The notes under the pieces: generated by a model | What the model was told of the DNA's origin: nothing | Seen by the model: only the letters and a program-made list of their open reading frames with translations | The model's database searches: none | Translations under genes and position numbers: made by a program | Origin: Rhizophagus irregularis | Taxonomy: Eukaryota; Glomeromycota; Glomeromycetes; Glomerales; Glomeraceae | NCBI RefSeq assembly: GCF_026210795.1 | Contig: NC_089433.1 | Coordinates: 1,761,001 to 1,825,000 of the forward strand | DNA length: 64,000 bases | Direction of reading: 5' to 3' | Part shown: piece after piece, positions 12,152-23,285 of the stretch | How the letters are laid out: each line of letters opens with the position of its first letter | Position numbering within the stretch: the first letter of the stretch is position 1

Positions 12152-13550
12152 ATGATTGTTTCAAATATTTATTTTTATGATAATTCTTTATCTGTTATAC
12201 CATAAGACGTCCTGAATTCGGAATTGTAGCTTATTCTATAGAACGAACCTCCACTTGTACATTATACGATTCCAATTCTCGGACATACATATGATAAAAA
12301 AAATTCATTAAAGAATGTAAAGAACAGGTAATCTTTAATTTTAACTTTCTTTTTGAAATAAAAGTGAGCCTTTTAACATTTAGTACGTATATCCATTTAT
12401 TAGTATGGTGATTGTTTTTCAATTTATGTATTCGGACATGTGATGACAATTCTTTCAAGAGATTCATTGATATGATATCAGCGAAATTAATATATAAACA
12501 TTTTTTTAATAGACTTTCCCTTTAGAACGACTTCTTACTTATAGTGGTGATAACGCCAAATTTCATGCTAAACTGCAAGAGAACAAATTTCTTGTAAATT
12601 CTATATATATTGGTGTCGTACAAAAATGTAATGGTCTACTTTACCGCAGTATTCTATCATTTATTGAATGTTAGGACCCAAGTGAGAAGTTAGTAATTAT
12701 ATCAGATCAATTTATAAATATGTAAATTATAATTCTTAAAGACTTATTATGAGTAAAACATTAATATACATTAGGAAGCGGCATCCCATGAAGATTTAGT
12801 GAAATCGTTAGGAAACTTGGTTTTTGATCTGGGTCCATTATTGGTAATTCCGCCGATTTTATTTTTCATTCATAAGAAACTATTCGAATTCGTACTCACG
12901 TGAACATGTTTTACATTTACCGATATTTATATTAAAAAAGTAGTCTGATAACTGACAGTAATATTATTTATTAATTTACCCTTTAAATTTGGATGGAATC
13001 CATCAAACATTATAATAAATCGTTTAAGACCAGTAGTTGAAAAACGTTTAAAAGAATGAAATGAGCTTGGTGATAATTATAAACCTTATGGAAGTAAAAT
13101 TATTGCTTGAAAATTTGAAAATTATAACCCGTGTTTATAATGTTTTATTGATTTATTGGAACATTATATGAATCGACCGAATTTTGATAATACAAAACCC
13201 AATAGTCTTTTTTATCATGTTGATAACCTACTTTTTTATCACTTTTTCTTCAATCAACACAATAAGTAGAGCAGCAGTTGATGCATTATATGGTAATCAT
13301 ATAATTTTAAAGATGATGTAAAGTTTTATTGTCCGGAGCGAAGCGAAGGACAAAATATGTTTACGCACTATGAAAAAAAATCGATCATGTGAATTTCCTG
13401 TCCGCCACGTGATCGTCACTCAACAAATTTTAGTTTTCGTCCCGGACTTACAACGGTTCCCGTTTCCTAGTATTACTTTTGATTAAGGAAGACCAGAATT
13501 GTTAAATAAATTATATGAAGAAGCCATTGACATTTGATAAAGAATGTACC
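12152..13550 (+). pseudogene. Decayed P450 copy, opposite orientation
   Basis: Exons 1-9 can be followed in order on the plus strand, but the frame is destroyed. Exon 1 hits a stop soon after MIVSNIYFY, exons 2-4 have internal deletions, exon 5 is missing, and exon 7 has an in-frame stop. A roughly 155-bp foreign segment starting TGTCCGGAGCGAAGC (about 13331-13486) sits between exon 8 and exon 9. Homology stops in exon 9, so K-helix and heme exons are absent. It is the only member on the plus strand, implying an inverted duplication or a local inversion. Confidence 0.85.
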
Positions 13551-14788
13551 GTATTTTGCAGGCCACAGTACCCCGGCCCCCCCTATGCACAGTACCCACA
13601 TGAAAATTTTTTTGGTTTTTTAAAGTACCCAGATATTTGCATGGAGATATTCGATTTTTAACCTTCAAAATTTGTAAAATACCCGGGTATAATGCTAGGA
13701 ACTGTATTGTAAAATAAATTACGCAATATAAATTCCTGTACCCCCCTAAGCACAATACCCATGCTGTATTCTTCCACATAATATACTCCGGATATAACCT
13801 CCAGCCTCCTAAAATATGTATCGGTAATGGAACTTCTATTTCCAATAAAATGTCATTGGAAACTTCCAAGAACATTACTGCTTGTCAACAATCCAGAAAA
13901 TTATTTGCAATATAAACGCAGCTCCCCTACCAGATTTATATAGTACATTATGATGAGCTCGGCTGGCATTACGTACAAGAAAAAGGTGTTTATTTTTGTG
14001 ACTTTAAAGTAAATATTGCATTTCTGTAAAAAGGGGATATACTGCTTATAGGAAATTAATGCGGTACGATCTGCCCTGATCTGGTCTTTATTCCGATGCG
14101 TCGCCAATGCAGTGTAGTAATTTTTTCCGTAGTTAGATCATCGGATTGCGTGTATTTTAATGTAAAGAAATTTAGTTGCATATTCTTTGGTCAATCATAT
14201 ATATGGTATATATGATAATACATATTTATTATGTAATTATTTTACTTTAATTGAAGGAAATTTTTTAAGGTTAGTTGGTGGTGAAGGAACCTTGATATAA
14301 CGGAACATAAGACTTGATATATTGAAATGGATTATCATAATCTAATAGTGATAGTTTTTTTAAAAAAAATTACAGCGTTCCATTGTGCAGTCAAATATAA
14401 TAAATAATGATCTAATTAAAAAATTTTCAGAAAAATGATCACGTGTCTGAGTTTCTTCGGAATAAAAAACTAGAAAATTTAGAAAAATGGTCATTTATCG
14501 AGTGATGGGTTTTAAACGGCATTATTTCGCCGGGGACTGTAAACTTTGATTTGCATTTTTATATGACTCTGGTAGATAAACTATATTTTGTTTATAACTC
14601 GAATAAAATAATCGACACAAATTTATTGCCCTATGATAGGGTTGTTTTACATAAATTATTACAAAAAAATACAACCATGTCACTTCTTATTGGTTGTTTA
14701 TATAATCTTTTCTATTTAGAATAATTTTATATTTCAAACTGGCACTCTATCCGTATCCTATGACAACACTGTTCCAAAGGAATACCAT
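13551..14788. other. Intergenic with repeat fragments
   Basis: 13553-13900 is comparatively GC-rich and holds repeated AGTACCC/AATACCC-type motifs, probably a mobile-element remnant. 13815-13885 resembles 19230-19320. From about 14230 to 14788 the sequence parallels 19480-20121, the matching flank of copy 5. This shows that the duplicated unit is about 5.3 kb and includes intergenic DNA. The 130-codon open frame at 13483-13875 crosses relic and repeat and is not called. Confidence 0.45.
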
Positions 14789-17106
14789 TTAATTATTTTT
14801 TACTCTATTTTCAAAAACTAAGCCACTTTGAGAAGGTGATGTTAATGGTCCAATAAATATTTTATCTTCAATTTTTCCACTTTTTGTTGAAATTTTGTAA
14901 TTCAAAATAACCTTATGTAAAAACAATTTTGTTTCATTAATTGCAAAAAATCGACTAATAAAAAAAGAAAGGCTTTGTTAATTATAGACAAAAATTTGCA
15001 GATAAAATATTTTGTTCATAAAAATAAATACCCAGGACACGCATGTCTACCGCCACCGAAGACAATATAAGAACGATCAACTTTTGTCGCAGGAGATTTT
15101 GCATTTACAAATCGGAATGGTTTAAATTCTTCAGCATCATCACCAAAATTTTCTTTTGCTTTTAACATATCATCAGAATACAAACTAATCTTACGTCCTA
15201 TATACAAAAAAAAAAGATTAGATGTTAATAATAAATACACATTATTAAAATATAAATGATTTTTATTAATTTACCTTCTGGGATTGTAAAACCATTAGAG
15301 AAAGTGTAACTTTTCGATATCATGTGATGACCCAAATTAACTGAATGTAAAATAAATATTATTTTAATATCATAATTATAATTTAATATGTATGGAGAAT
15401 TAAGATTATGCTTACTTATGTTACCAGCGTGTCTCAATGATTCCTTAACTAAACTATCTAATTTCACCATATTTTGAACATCAGCCAAAGTTACTGATCC
15501 ATTACATTCTTTATCAAATGCCAATGCTTCTTCATATAATTCATTTAATACTTCTGGTCTTCCAGCCATATCTAAAGTAATATAAAATTAAATAAATAGA
15601 ACTTTACATGATGAATATTATCTTAAAATTATATGATTACCATATAATGCGTCAACTGCTGCTCTACTTGTTGTGTTGATTGCGGCAAAAGAAATAGAAA
15701 ATAGGTTATCAACATGAAAATGAAGATTATTAGGTTTTGTATTATCAAAATTCGGTCGACTCATATAATAATCCAATAAATCATTCTAGTATAAACATTA
15801 AGGCACGGGTTAATTATAGTAATTTTCAAATTTCAAACAATAGTTTTACTTACATAAGGTTTATAATTATCACCAAGCTCCTTTCTTTCTTTTAAACGTT
15901 TTTCAACTACTGGTCTTAAACGATTTACTACAATGTCTCGATGACGTGATACCGGACTCCATCCAAATTTAAAGGGTATACTAATAAATAATATTACTAT
16001 CAGTTATCGGATTACTTTTTTAATATAAATATCAGTAAATAACAATAAATATAAAACATGCTCACGTGAGTACGAATTCGTGTAGTTTCTTATGAATGAA
16101 AAATAAAATCGGTGGAATTACCAACAATGGACCCAGATCAAAAGCCAAGTCTCCTAATGCCTTCACTAAATCTTCATGAGATGCCGCTTCCTAATGTATA
16201 TTAATGTTTTACTCATAAGTCTTAAAGAATAATAATTTACATATTTATAAATTGATCTTATATAATTACTGACTTCTCCAACAAGAACGTTCGCAATTGG
16301 TAAAGCGATGATGTAATTAATCAAATTCCAAGCGTTATAAACTACCTTGGGTTCTAAAATTCAATAAATAAAAGAATGAATGATAGAATATTGCGGTGAA
16401 GACAAATGTGGTAGGTATCATACCATTACAATCTCCGATCGAATTTTCTATTCCTTTTATGAGGTATTTTTGTACGATGCCAATATTTATATCAAGTTTG
16501 CCAGAAACTTGTTCTCTTGCAGTTCTGGCATGAAATTCGGGTTTATCATCACTATAAGGGAGAAGTTGGTCTAAAGGAAAAGTCTATTAAAAAAAGTTTA
16601 TATATTAATTTCGGTTTAATTTGATGAGGTATGTTTATAGTACACAATATTTTAAGATAATTACCTCCTTCGTTGCTGATATCATATCAAAGTTATCAGG
16701 ATTTCTGAACACTTCAGTCAATGTATCTCTTGAAAGAATTGTCATCACTTCTCCAAATATATAAATTGAAAAACAATCACCATACTAATAAACGGATATA
16801 CGTATATGTTAAAGAACTTTTTTTTTTAAAAAAAAAAAGTTAAAATGTTTAATGATTACCTGTTCTTTACATTCTTTAATGAATTTTTTTGTGTTAAATA
16901 AATAATCATACGTATGTCCGAGAATTGGAATCGTATAAGGCACAAGTGGAGGTTCGTTCTATAAAATAAAGTAAGGTAAGCAAAGTTTACAAAATCAATC
17001 CAATTATGAATTCATTTTTACTTACTTTGCCTATACGAGGACGTCTTACGATATAAAGAATTATCACAAAAATAACGAATAATTGAAACATTGAAACTTC
17101 AATCAT
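14789..17106 (-). CDS. Cytochrome P450, copy 4 (apparently intact)
   Basis: Same 12-exon structure. ATG at 17106 gives MIEVSMFQLFVIFVIILY followed by RRPRIGK. Open exons carry PPLVPYTIPILGH, I-helix FAAINTTSRA, K-helix KESLRH, FKPFRF and FGGGRHACPG joined to RFFAINETK; the C-terminus is NRVKNN. Arg replaces Lys in the heme loop relative to copies 2 and 3, and the I-helix has Ala-Ala rather than Ala-Ser. No frameshift or stop found. Predicted ER-bound heme-thiolate monooxygenase with unknown substrate. Its downstream flank matches that of copy 5. Confidence 0.9.
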
Positions 17107-17218
17107 TGTGTAAGTCTTTTTTTGTAAGATAATGTGTTGAAAAATGGAAACTAGCTTTTTGTAAGATAATGTGTTAAAAAATGAAAATTAGATTTCTTGT
17201 AAGATAATATTAATTGAA
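17107..17218 (-). repeat. P450-proximal 5' repeat, copy 4 (three units)
   Basis: Three tandem units with ATTATCTTACAA-type cores directly upstream of the ATG at 17106. Confidence 0.6.
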
Positions 17219-17580
17219 AATGAAAGTTCTTTTAAAAAAAAAGTAATCAACCCTCCATTTTTATAACAAAATTTACGGAAGTTTATGAGTAATTCGGCAA
17301 TATAGTAATTCCTTTGTTTCTTATATTGAGAATAGAGTATGTTATTTATTTCTTATACAACCTATAACAAACTTGCGAAACCAGTACAATTTTTTTTTAC
17401 ACATTTCAATACCAAGAGAAGTGATGTGCATCATCTAATTCCTTGGAAATTTCCAATGCACATCAAATTAGTTCATAATCTCCTAAATTTTATTTAATAA
17501 ACATGGAGTGTACTGTTTTCGGTATTATGACAGTTCATAACCTCCTAAATTTTATTTAATGAACAAGCCCTATAAAAACG
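17219..17580. other. Intergenic, no gene seen
   Basis: Contains two near-identical copies of CTCCTAAATTTTATTTAAT (about 17488 and 17540) but no coding potential. Confidence 0.35.
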
Positions 17581-17752
17581 AAATGAGTTAAATTTGTTTA
17601 ATATTTGTGCTCGTGTAATAAATATCTAAAAAAGCACCATTTTGTTTAATTTTTGTTTTTTTGTAATAAGTCATAAATCGGACAAAATGGTGCTTTTTTG
17701 GACGTTTTTTACACATGAACACAAATATAACACATTTCATTTTTATGGGGAA
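17581..17752. repeat. Foldback (inverted-repeat) element
   Basis: The arms pair through AAAAAAGCACCATTTTGT (17628-17645) and its reverse complement (17682-17699). Weaker pairing extends outward to the AAATGAG and CATTTCATT ends. The motif GGAGTGTACTGTTTTC occurs on both sides (about 17505 and 17753). Confidence 0.6.
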
Positions 17753-18185
17753 GGAGTGTACTGTTTTCAGCATTATGACGGTAATATATTTGAACCGAAT
17801 AGCCGTAATTCCGAATTACCCAAATTCAGTTTTCTTTTAAGTTCGATTGGACCTCGGAATTTTTTTTTTCCTTTTCATTTTTACAGTCTCCGGCGAAACC
17901 AATGCGGTTAGTTTTTTTTTAATCTATGTACGGATTTTTATAATAAAATATGATATATTGATTATAATGCTTTTTATATCACTGTGTTTCTAAATTTGAC
18001 TTTGCATTTATTAACGCTATAAATTACACTATTAATTGTCGCATTATTTTTAAAATAATTTCACTATCTCACAAATAAAGAAATGATTTTTTTTCGTATT
18101 ACTATTTCTTATATTAAATTTTCTCAAAAAGGATTGAGAGAGCTGAATTTACTACGCGATCAGAATCTCGTATAATACAAACTCG

Positions 18186-18745
18186 ATACTCATAATTCCG
18201 ACAAATCATAATCCCGAAAATTCAAAATCCATTGTTTCCGACATTCATTATCCCGAGTCCCGACTCCCGACACTCATTAATTCCGACACTTATTATCTCT
18301 TGACTATTATAATAGCAACATGAATACAAAAATTTTAATAACGGTACATTAAAATATTAATCGGTATATTAAATATGCAAAGACTTACATTTTTATTTAA
18401 TATAAAGTAAAATTTTTAAAAAAAATTATTTTTTCTACAAAATAAAAACTTTTTAATAATTAATAATTACTTATTAATTTGGCAAAGTATTATTAAAATT
18501 ATCAAATATTAATTTTCGAGAATTATTTTAAAAATCTTTACATATTAATGAAAATATTTAATGTCATGTGACGATTAGTAGTAAAAAGCATAAATTTTTT
18601 TCGAAATACTTAGAAGTACAGTATTAATCGCTACAAAGTATTACAAAATTATTACGTCTATCAAAAACTGAAAAAGATAATAAGTGTCGGGATAATAAGT
18701 GTCAAGATTTTGAATTTTCAGGATTATGATTTGCCAGAATCGGGT
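18186..18745. mobile_element. Non-autonomous TIR element, about 0.55 kb
   Basis: Left end GACAAATCATAATCCCGAAA followed by several CCCGACA motifs; right end is the inverse (TGTCGGGATAATAAGTGTC, then TTTTGAATTTTCAGGATTAT). The interior is AT-rich with no transposase. Halves of the same element sit at 6709-6892 and 10899-11035. Superfamily not determined; no target duplication was resolved. Confidence 0.6.
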
Positions 18746-20121
18746 TACGGGAATCCGCAAGTCACTTCAAACATTATAAAAGAAGTTTTAGATTCAAAAG
18801 TGATATTCACTGGAAGATCGGAAGCACTTTCATCTTCCAATTCCAATGCCTATTCCAATTCTAGTAGATTTTTATTGGAAGCTTGGAAACACCTTTATCA
18901 TGTGAAAAATTTCGTCCAATAATAATTAATTATATAAAAAAATTTGGCATTGATAAATCTCACCGCAGGTGATTCCGGTATTTAGCAAATATTAACGGGC
19001 AGAGTTTAACACTAATTTTAGTAAAGTGAATAATCACCAGCGGTGATATTTAGCAATACTCGACATTTTATTAAAACTTTTAAGCTCTCATTTTGCTATT
19101 GCTGGATGTGTGTACTCATTTAAAAGATCACCTTTCAGGCTACTATTCAAATTTTTTCTTAATATCTCTTCCTCTTACATTTAATCATGAATATAACTAC
19201 ATTGGAAAATCAAATAACCTACGTCAATTTCCAGATCCAATAATTCAAATTCTTTCCAATAGAACTTCCAATTCCAATAAAATGTCATCAGAAACTTCCA
19301 AGAACACCACTTCTTATAATCTAGGTAATTATTTGGTAATTGAATCCAGATGACTCTTTAAGAATAGGATCGGAACAGTTTAGATAGTTAATCATTTTAT
19401 TCTCGTCTCTAACTTCTATGTAATATATGATGTGGTTTTGATTTTTTTATGATTTATCGAAAAAATTATATTTGCTTAGTCACATTGTAATATTTTACTT
19501 TAATTGAAGGGAATTTTCTAAGGTTAGTTGGTAATGAAAAGCAAAGATATTATTAATGTTATTTTTCATATTTTTGCCGCATGATAAATCATGTGACCTG
19601 AGGTCTGAAGTTTGACAATATCCCGTGTCACTGCCCCCTATATGTATATACCTGCTAACTGTTTACAATTCTCATTCAATGTTACAAAAAGTTAACAACT
19701 TCATAATTAGTGTATCTAATAGTGATAGATGCCATTTAGAAGTAGAATAAAGATAACGACAGTAATTAAAATTACTTTTTTTAATTTATTATTAGTGTTC
19801 CATTGTTGCAGTTAAATATGACTCAATCAGAATAATGGTGGGTTAAGACTTAAGACCAACATTATTTCGTCGGGGACTGTAATTGTTTTTTCTCTCAATT
19901 TAACTCAGATAAAATAATCGACACAAAATTCTAGTATATTAATTATTTAACATAAAAGATACTTCCATTGTTAATAATTTACAGAAAATACAGACGCCAG
20001 CATCGTGTCACTTTTTATTGGTTGCTTAATTTATTTTGTTCTTATATTTTTTCTTTTCTATTTAAATAATTTTATATTTCAAACCGACACTCTATCTATA
20101 TCCTATAGCAACACTACTATT
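18746..20121. other. Intergenic between copies 4 and 5
   Basis: A 70-codon frame ending at 18922 contains a Ser/Asn run and no known domain. Two hairpins (18959-18974 TCACCGCAGGTGATT, 19032-19047 AATCACCAGCGGTGA) face each other and bound a small palindromic repeat of about 90 bp. 19480-20121 parallels 14230-14788 downstream of copy 4. Confidence 0.45.
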
Positions 20122-22634
20122 TTATTTATTTTTTACTTTATTTTCAAAAACTAAGCCACTTCGAGAAGGTATTGTATATGGTCCAATTAATAATTTTTCT
20201 TCAATTTTTCCACTTTTTGTTGAAACTTTGTACTTCAAAATAAACTTATGTAAAAACAATTTTGTTTCATTAACTGCAAAAAATCGACTGATAAAAAAAA
20301 AAGATTGTTAGTTATAGGCAAAATTTGGATAAAAATATTTTGTTCATAAAAATAAATACCCAGGACACGCGTGTTTGCCACCACCGAAAATAATATAAGA
20401 ACGATCAACTTTTGTCGCAGGAGAATTTGCATTTACAAATTGAAATGGTTTAAATTCTTCAGCATCATTACCATAATATTCTTTTGATTTTAACGCATCA
20501 TCAAAATACAAAATTGTCTTGCGCCCTATTCACAAAAGAAATTAGATGGTAATAATAATTTTAAAATATAAAAATATAAAAACAACTTTACCTTTTGGAA
20601 TTGTAAAACCATTAGAAAAAGTAAAACTTTTTGATATCATGTAGTGAGCTAAATTAACTGAATGTAAAATATGTATTATTTCAATTACAATTATAATTAT
20701 AATTTAATATGTATGGAGAATTAAGATTATGCTTACTTATGTTACCAGCGTGTCTTAATGATTCCTTAACGAAACTATCTAGTTTTACCATTTTTTGAAC
20801 ATCGGTCAAAGTTACTAATCCATTACATTCTTTATCAATTGTCAATGCTTCTTCATATAATTCATTTAATACTTCTGGTCTTCCTGCCAAATCTAAAATA
20901 ATATAAAATAAAATAAATAAAACTTTACAAATAAATTTCTTTTATAAAAATTGTATGCTTACCATATAATGCGTCAACTGCTGCTCTACTTGTTGTGTTA
21001 ATTGAGACAAAAGTCATAACAAATAAGTTGTCAACATGATAAGGAAGATTATTGGGTTTTGTATGATCAAAGTCCGGTTGATTCATATAATATTCCAATA
21101 TATCATTCTAGTATGGACGTTACGGATACGAATTAATTGATATAATAATAATTTTCAAACAATAATTTTACTTACATAAGGTTTATAATTATCACCAAGC
21201 ACATTTTTTTCTTTTAAACGTTTTTCAATTACTGGTTTTACACGATTCATTACCACTTCTCGATGACGTGATACTGGATTCCATCCAAATTTCATAGGTA
21301 AACTAATAAATAATATTACTATAAGTTATCAGATAACTTTCTATGTATATAAATACCTGCATGGTAAAAGCAAACATGCTCACGTAATTACGAATTCGTG
21401 TAGTTTCGGGTGAATGAAAGATAAAATTGGTGGAATTATTAATAATGGACCCAGATCAAAAGCCAAGTTTTCAAATGACTTCACTAAATCCTCATGAGAT
21501 GCCGCTTCCTAATGTATATTAAGGTTTTACTCTTAAAGAATAATTTACATAATTTATAAATCGATCTTATATAATTACTGACTTCTCCAACAAGTATGTT
21601 TGCAATTGGTAAAGAGATGATGCCATTAACCATATTCCAAGCGTTATAAATTGTCTTGGGATCTAATATTCAATAAATATAAGAATAAATAATATAATAC
21701 TGTGATGGCAAATGCTGATTGGTGTGATATCGATTATGAAATTTGGATCCGTTATACGATATCTAATAGATATCCGAGAATGGATACCAATCTTGAATTA
21801 TCCGGATAATCCAGATTTATCTGAAAGGATCCAATTATTCAAACTCTAACTGATTATATATATCATTGAGCATACCATTACAATCTCCGATCCATTTTTC
21901 CATTCCTTTTAAGAGATATTTTTGTACGACGCCAATATTTAAATCGAGTTTACCAGAAACTTGTTCTCTTGCAGTTTTAGCATGAAATTTGACACTTTCT
22001 CTGTTTGTACCGCCATTATAAACAAGAAGATGTTGTAAAGGAAGAACCTATTAAAAAAAAAAAATAACAAATATAATTTTTAATGAGTATAGACGCAAAA
22101 TGTCATTACTGTATATACAAAAAATATTATATTATAATACTTTTTCAATTGCGCTAAAAATCATAGATGTTGTGTTCATTTTAAGATAATTACCTCATTT
22201 GCTGCTGATATTAAATCAAAGTCATCAGGATTTCTAAACACTTCAATCAATGAATCTCTTGAAAGAATTGTCATAACTTGTCCGAATACATAAATTGAAA
22301 AACATTCACCATACTAATTAATGGATACACGTAAATGTTAAAAAATTTGTTTTTGTTTTTCAAAGAAAAAAGATTAAGATATTATTTATTACCTGTTCTT
22401 TACATTCTTTAAAGAATTTTTTTGTGTTAAATAAATAATTATATGTATGCCCAAGAATTGGAATTGAATAAGGTACAAGCGGAGGTTCGTTCTATAAAAT
22501 AAGGTAAGCAAAGTTTACAAAATTAATTTATGATTACAACCGAATTTGCTTACTTTGCCTATACGAGGACGTCTTATGATATAAAGAATTATCATAAAAA
22601 TAACGAATATTTGAAACGCTGAAAATTCAATCAT
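20122..22634 (-). CDS. Cytochrome P450, copy 5 (intact frame, altered ERR triad)
   Basis: The 12-exon layout is kept and open. ATG at 22634 gives MIEFSAFQIFVIFMIILY, then RRPRIGK. K-helix KESLRH and FGGGKHACPG joined to RFFAVNETK are normal, so heme ligation should be possible. Two differences stand out. FKPFRF reads FKPFQF, so the Arg of the Glu-Arg-Arg triad is Gln, and the I-helix reads TFVSINTTS with Val for Ala. The ending is NKVKNK. Intron 4 is lengthened by roughly 150 bp of foreign sequence (about 21700-21860). It may be a functionally drifted or non-folding paralogue, or a P450 tolerating the change. Confidence 0.87.
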
Positions 22635-22757
22635 CGTGTCAGTCTTTTTTTTCCTGTAAATTAGCCTTTTTGTAAGATAATGTTAAAATTAACTTTCTTG
22701 TAAGATAATGTGTTTAAAAATGGAAATTATAGATAATGTGTTAAAAATTGGAATATT
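22635..22757 (-). repeat. P450-proximal 5' repeat, copy 5
   Basis: Two to three degenerate units with ATTATCTTACAAGAAAG-type cores between the ATG at 22634 and 22757. Confidence 0.55.
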
Positions 22758-23285
22758 TATAATAAAATTTATTAGGGTTTTAATATAAGTAATTCGGCAT
22801 TATAGTTTATGAGATCCCCGTTAACGTGTGCTACAATTAACATTTTATATATTTTATTGGTTCCGACCGACACGCAATGTAACATATTTATCCCCAAATA
22901 TTTTTTGCCTTAGACAGAAGAATAAAAGATAAGCAAATATTTACTTATTTCAAGTAATTACATAATAAATTACGGTGACCAATAAGAATTGGTCCGGAGC
23001 ATAGCGAAGGTCTATTTCTATTTATGCATATTTAATGAAGCTGTCTAATGGATCTAGTTTACTATAAGCATTTTAATAAATTTCCGTGCGTGTAATCTGT
23101 GTAAACTGTGTACAAAAAAAAAAAAATTTGATATTAAGCTATCTTTTATCGCATTACTATCATATGTGATTAAATAATCATTACGAAAAAAAAATTATTA
23201 AACATATTGTCGTAAATAAATTTTGAATTTTTTGAATAGATAAAACTGAAGTAGATAAGTTAAAAGAATTTTTAAGTATTTCCCA
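22758..23285. other. Intergenic between copies 5 and 6
   Basis: No gene seen. A short segment GGTCCGGAGCATAGCGAAGG near 22994 resembles the insert in the plus-strand relic (13331), marking a small dispersed repeat. Confidence 0.4.

Noticed and set aside
13483-13875. 130-codon minus-strand frame
   Set aside because: Crosses the P450 relic and a repeat block; composition follows the repeat, not a protein.
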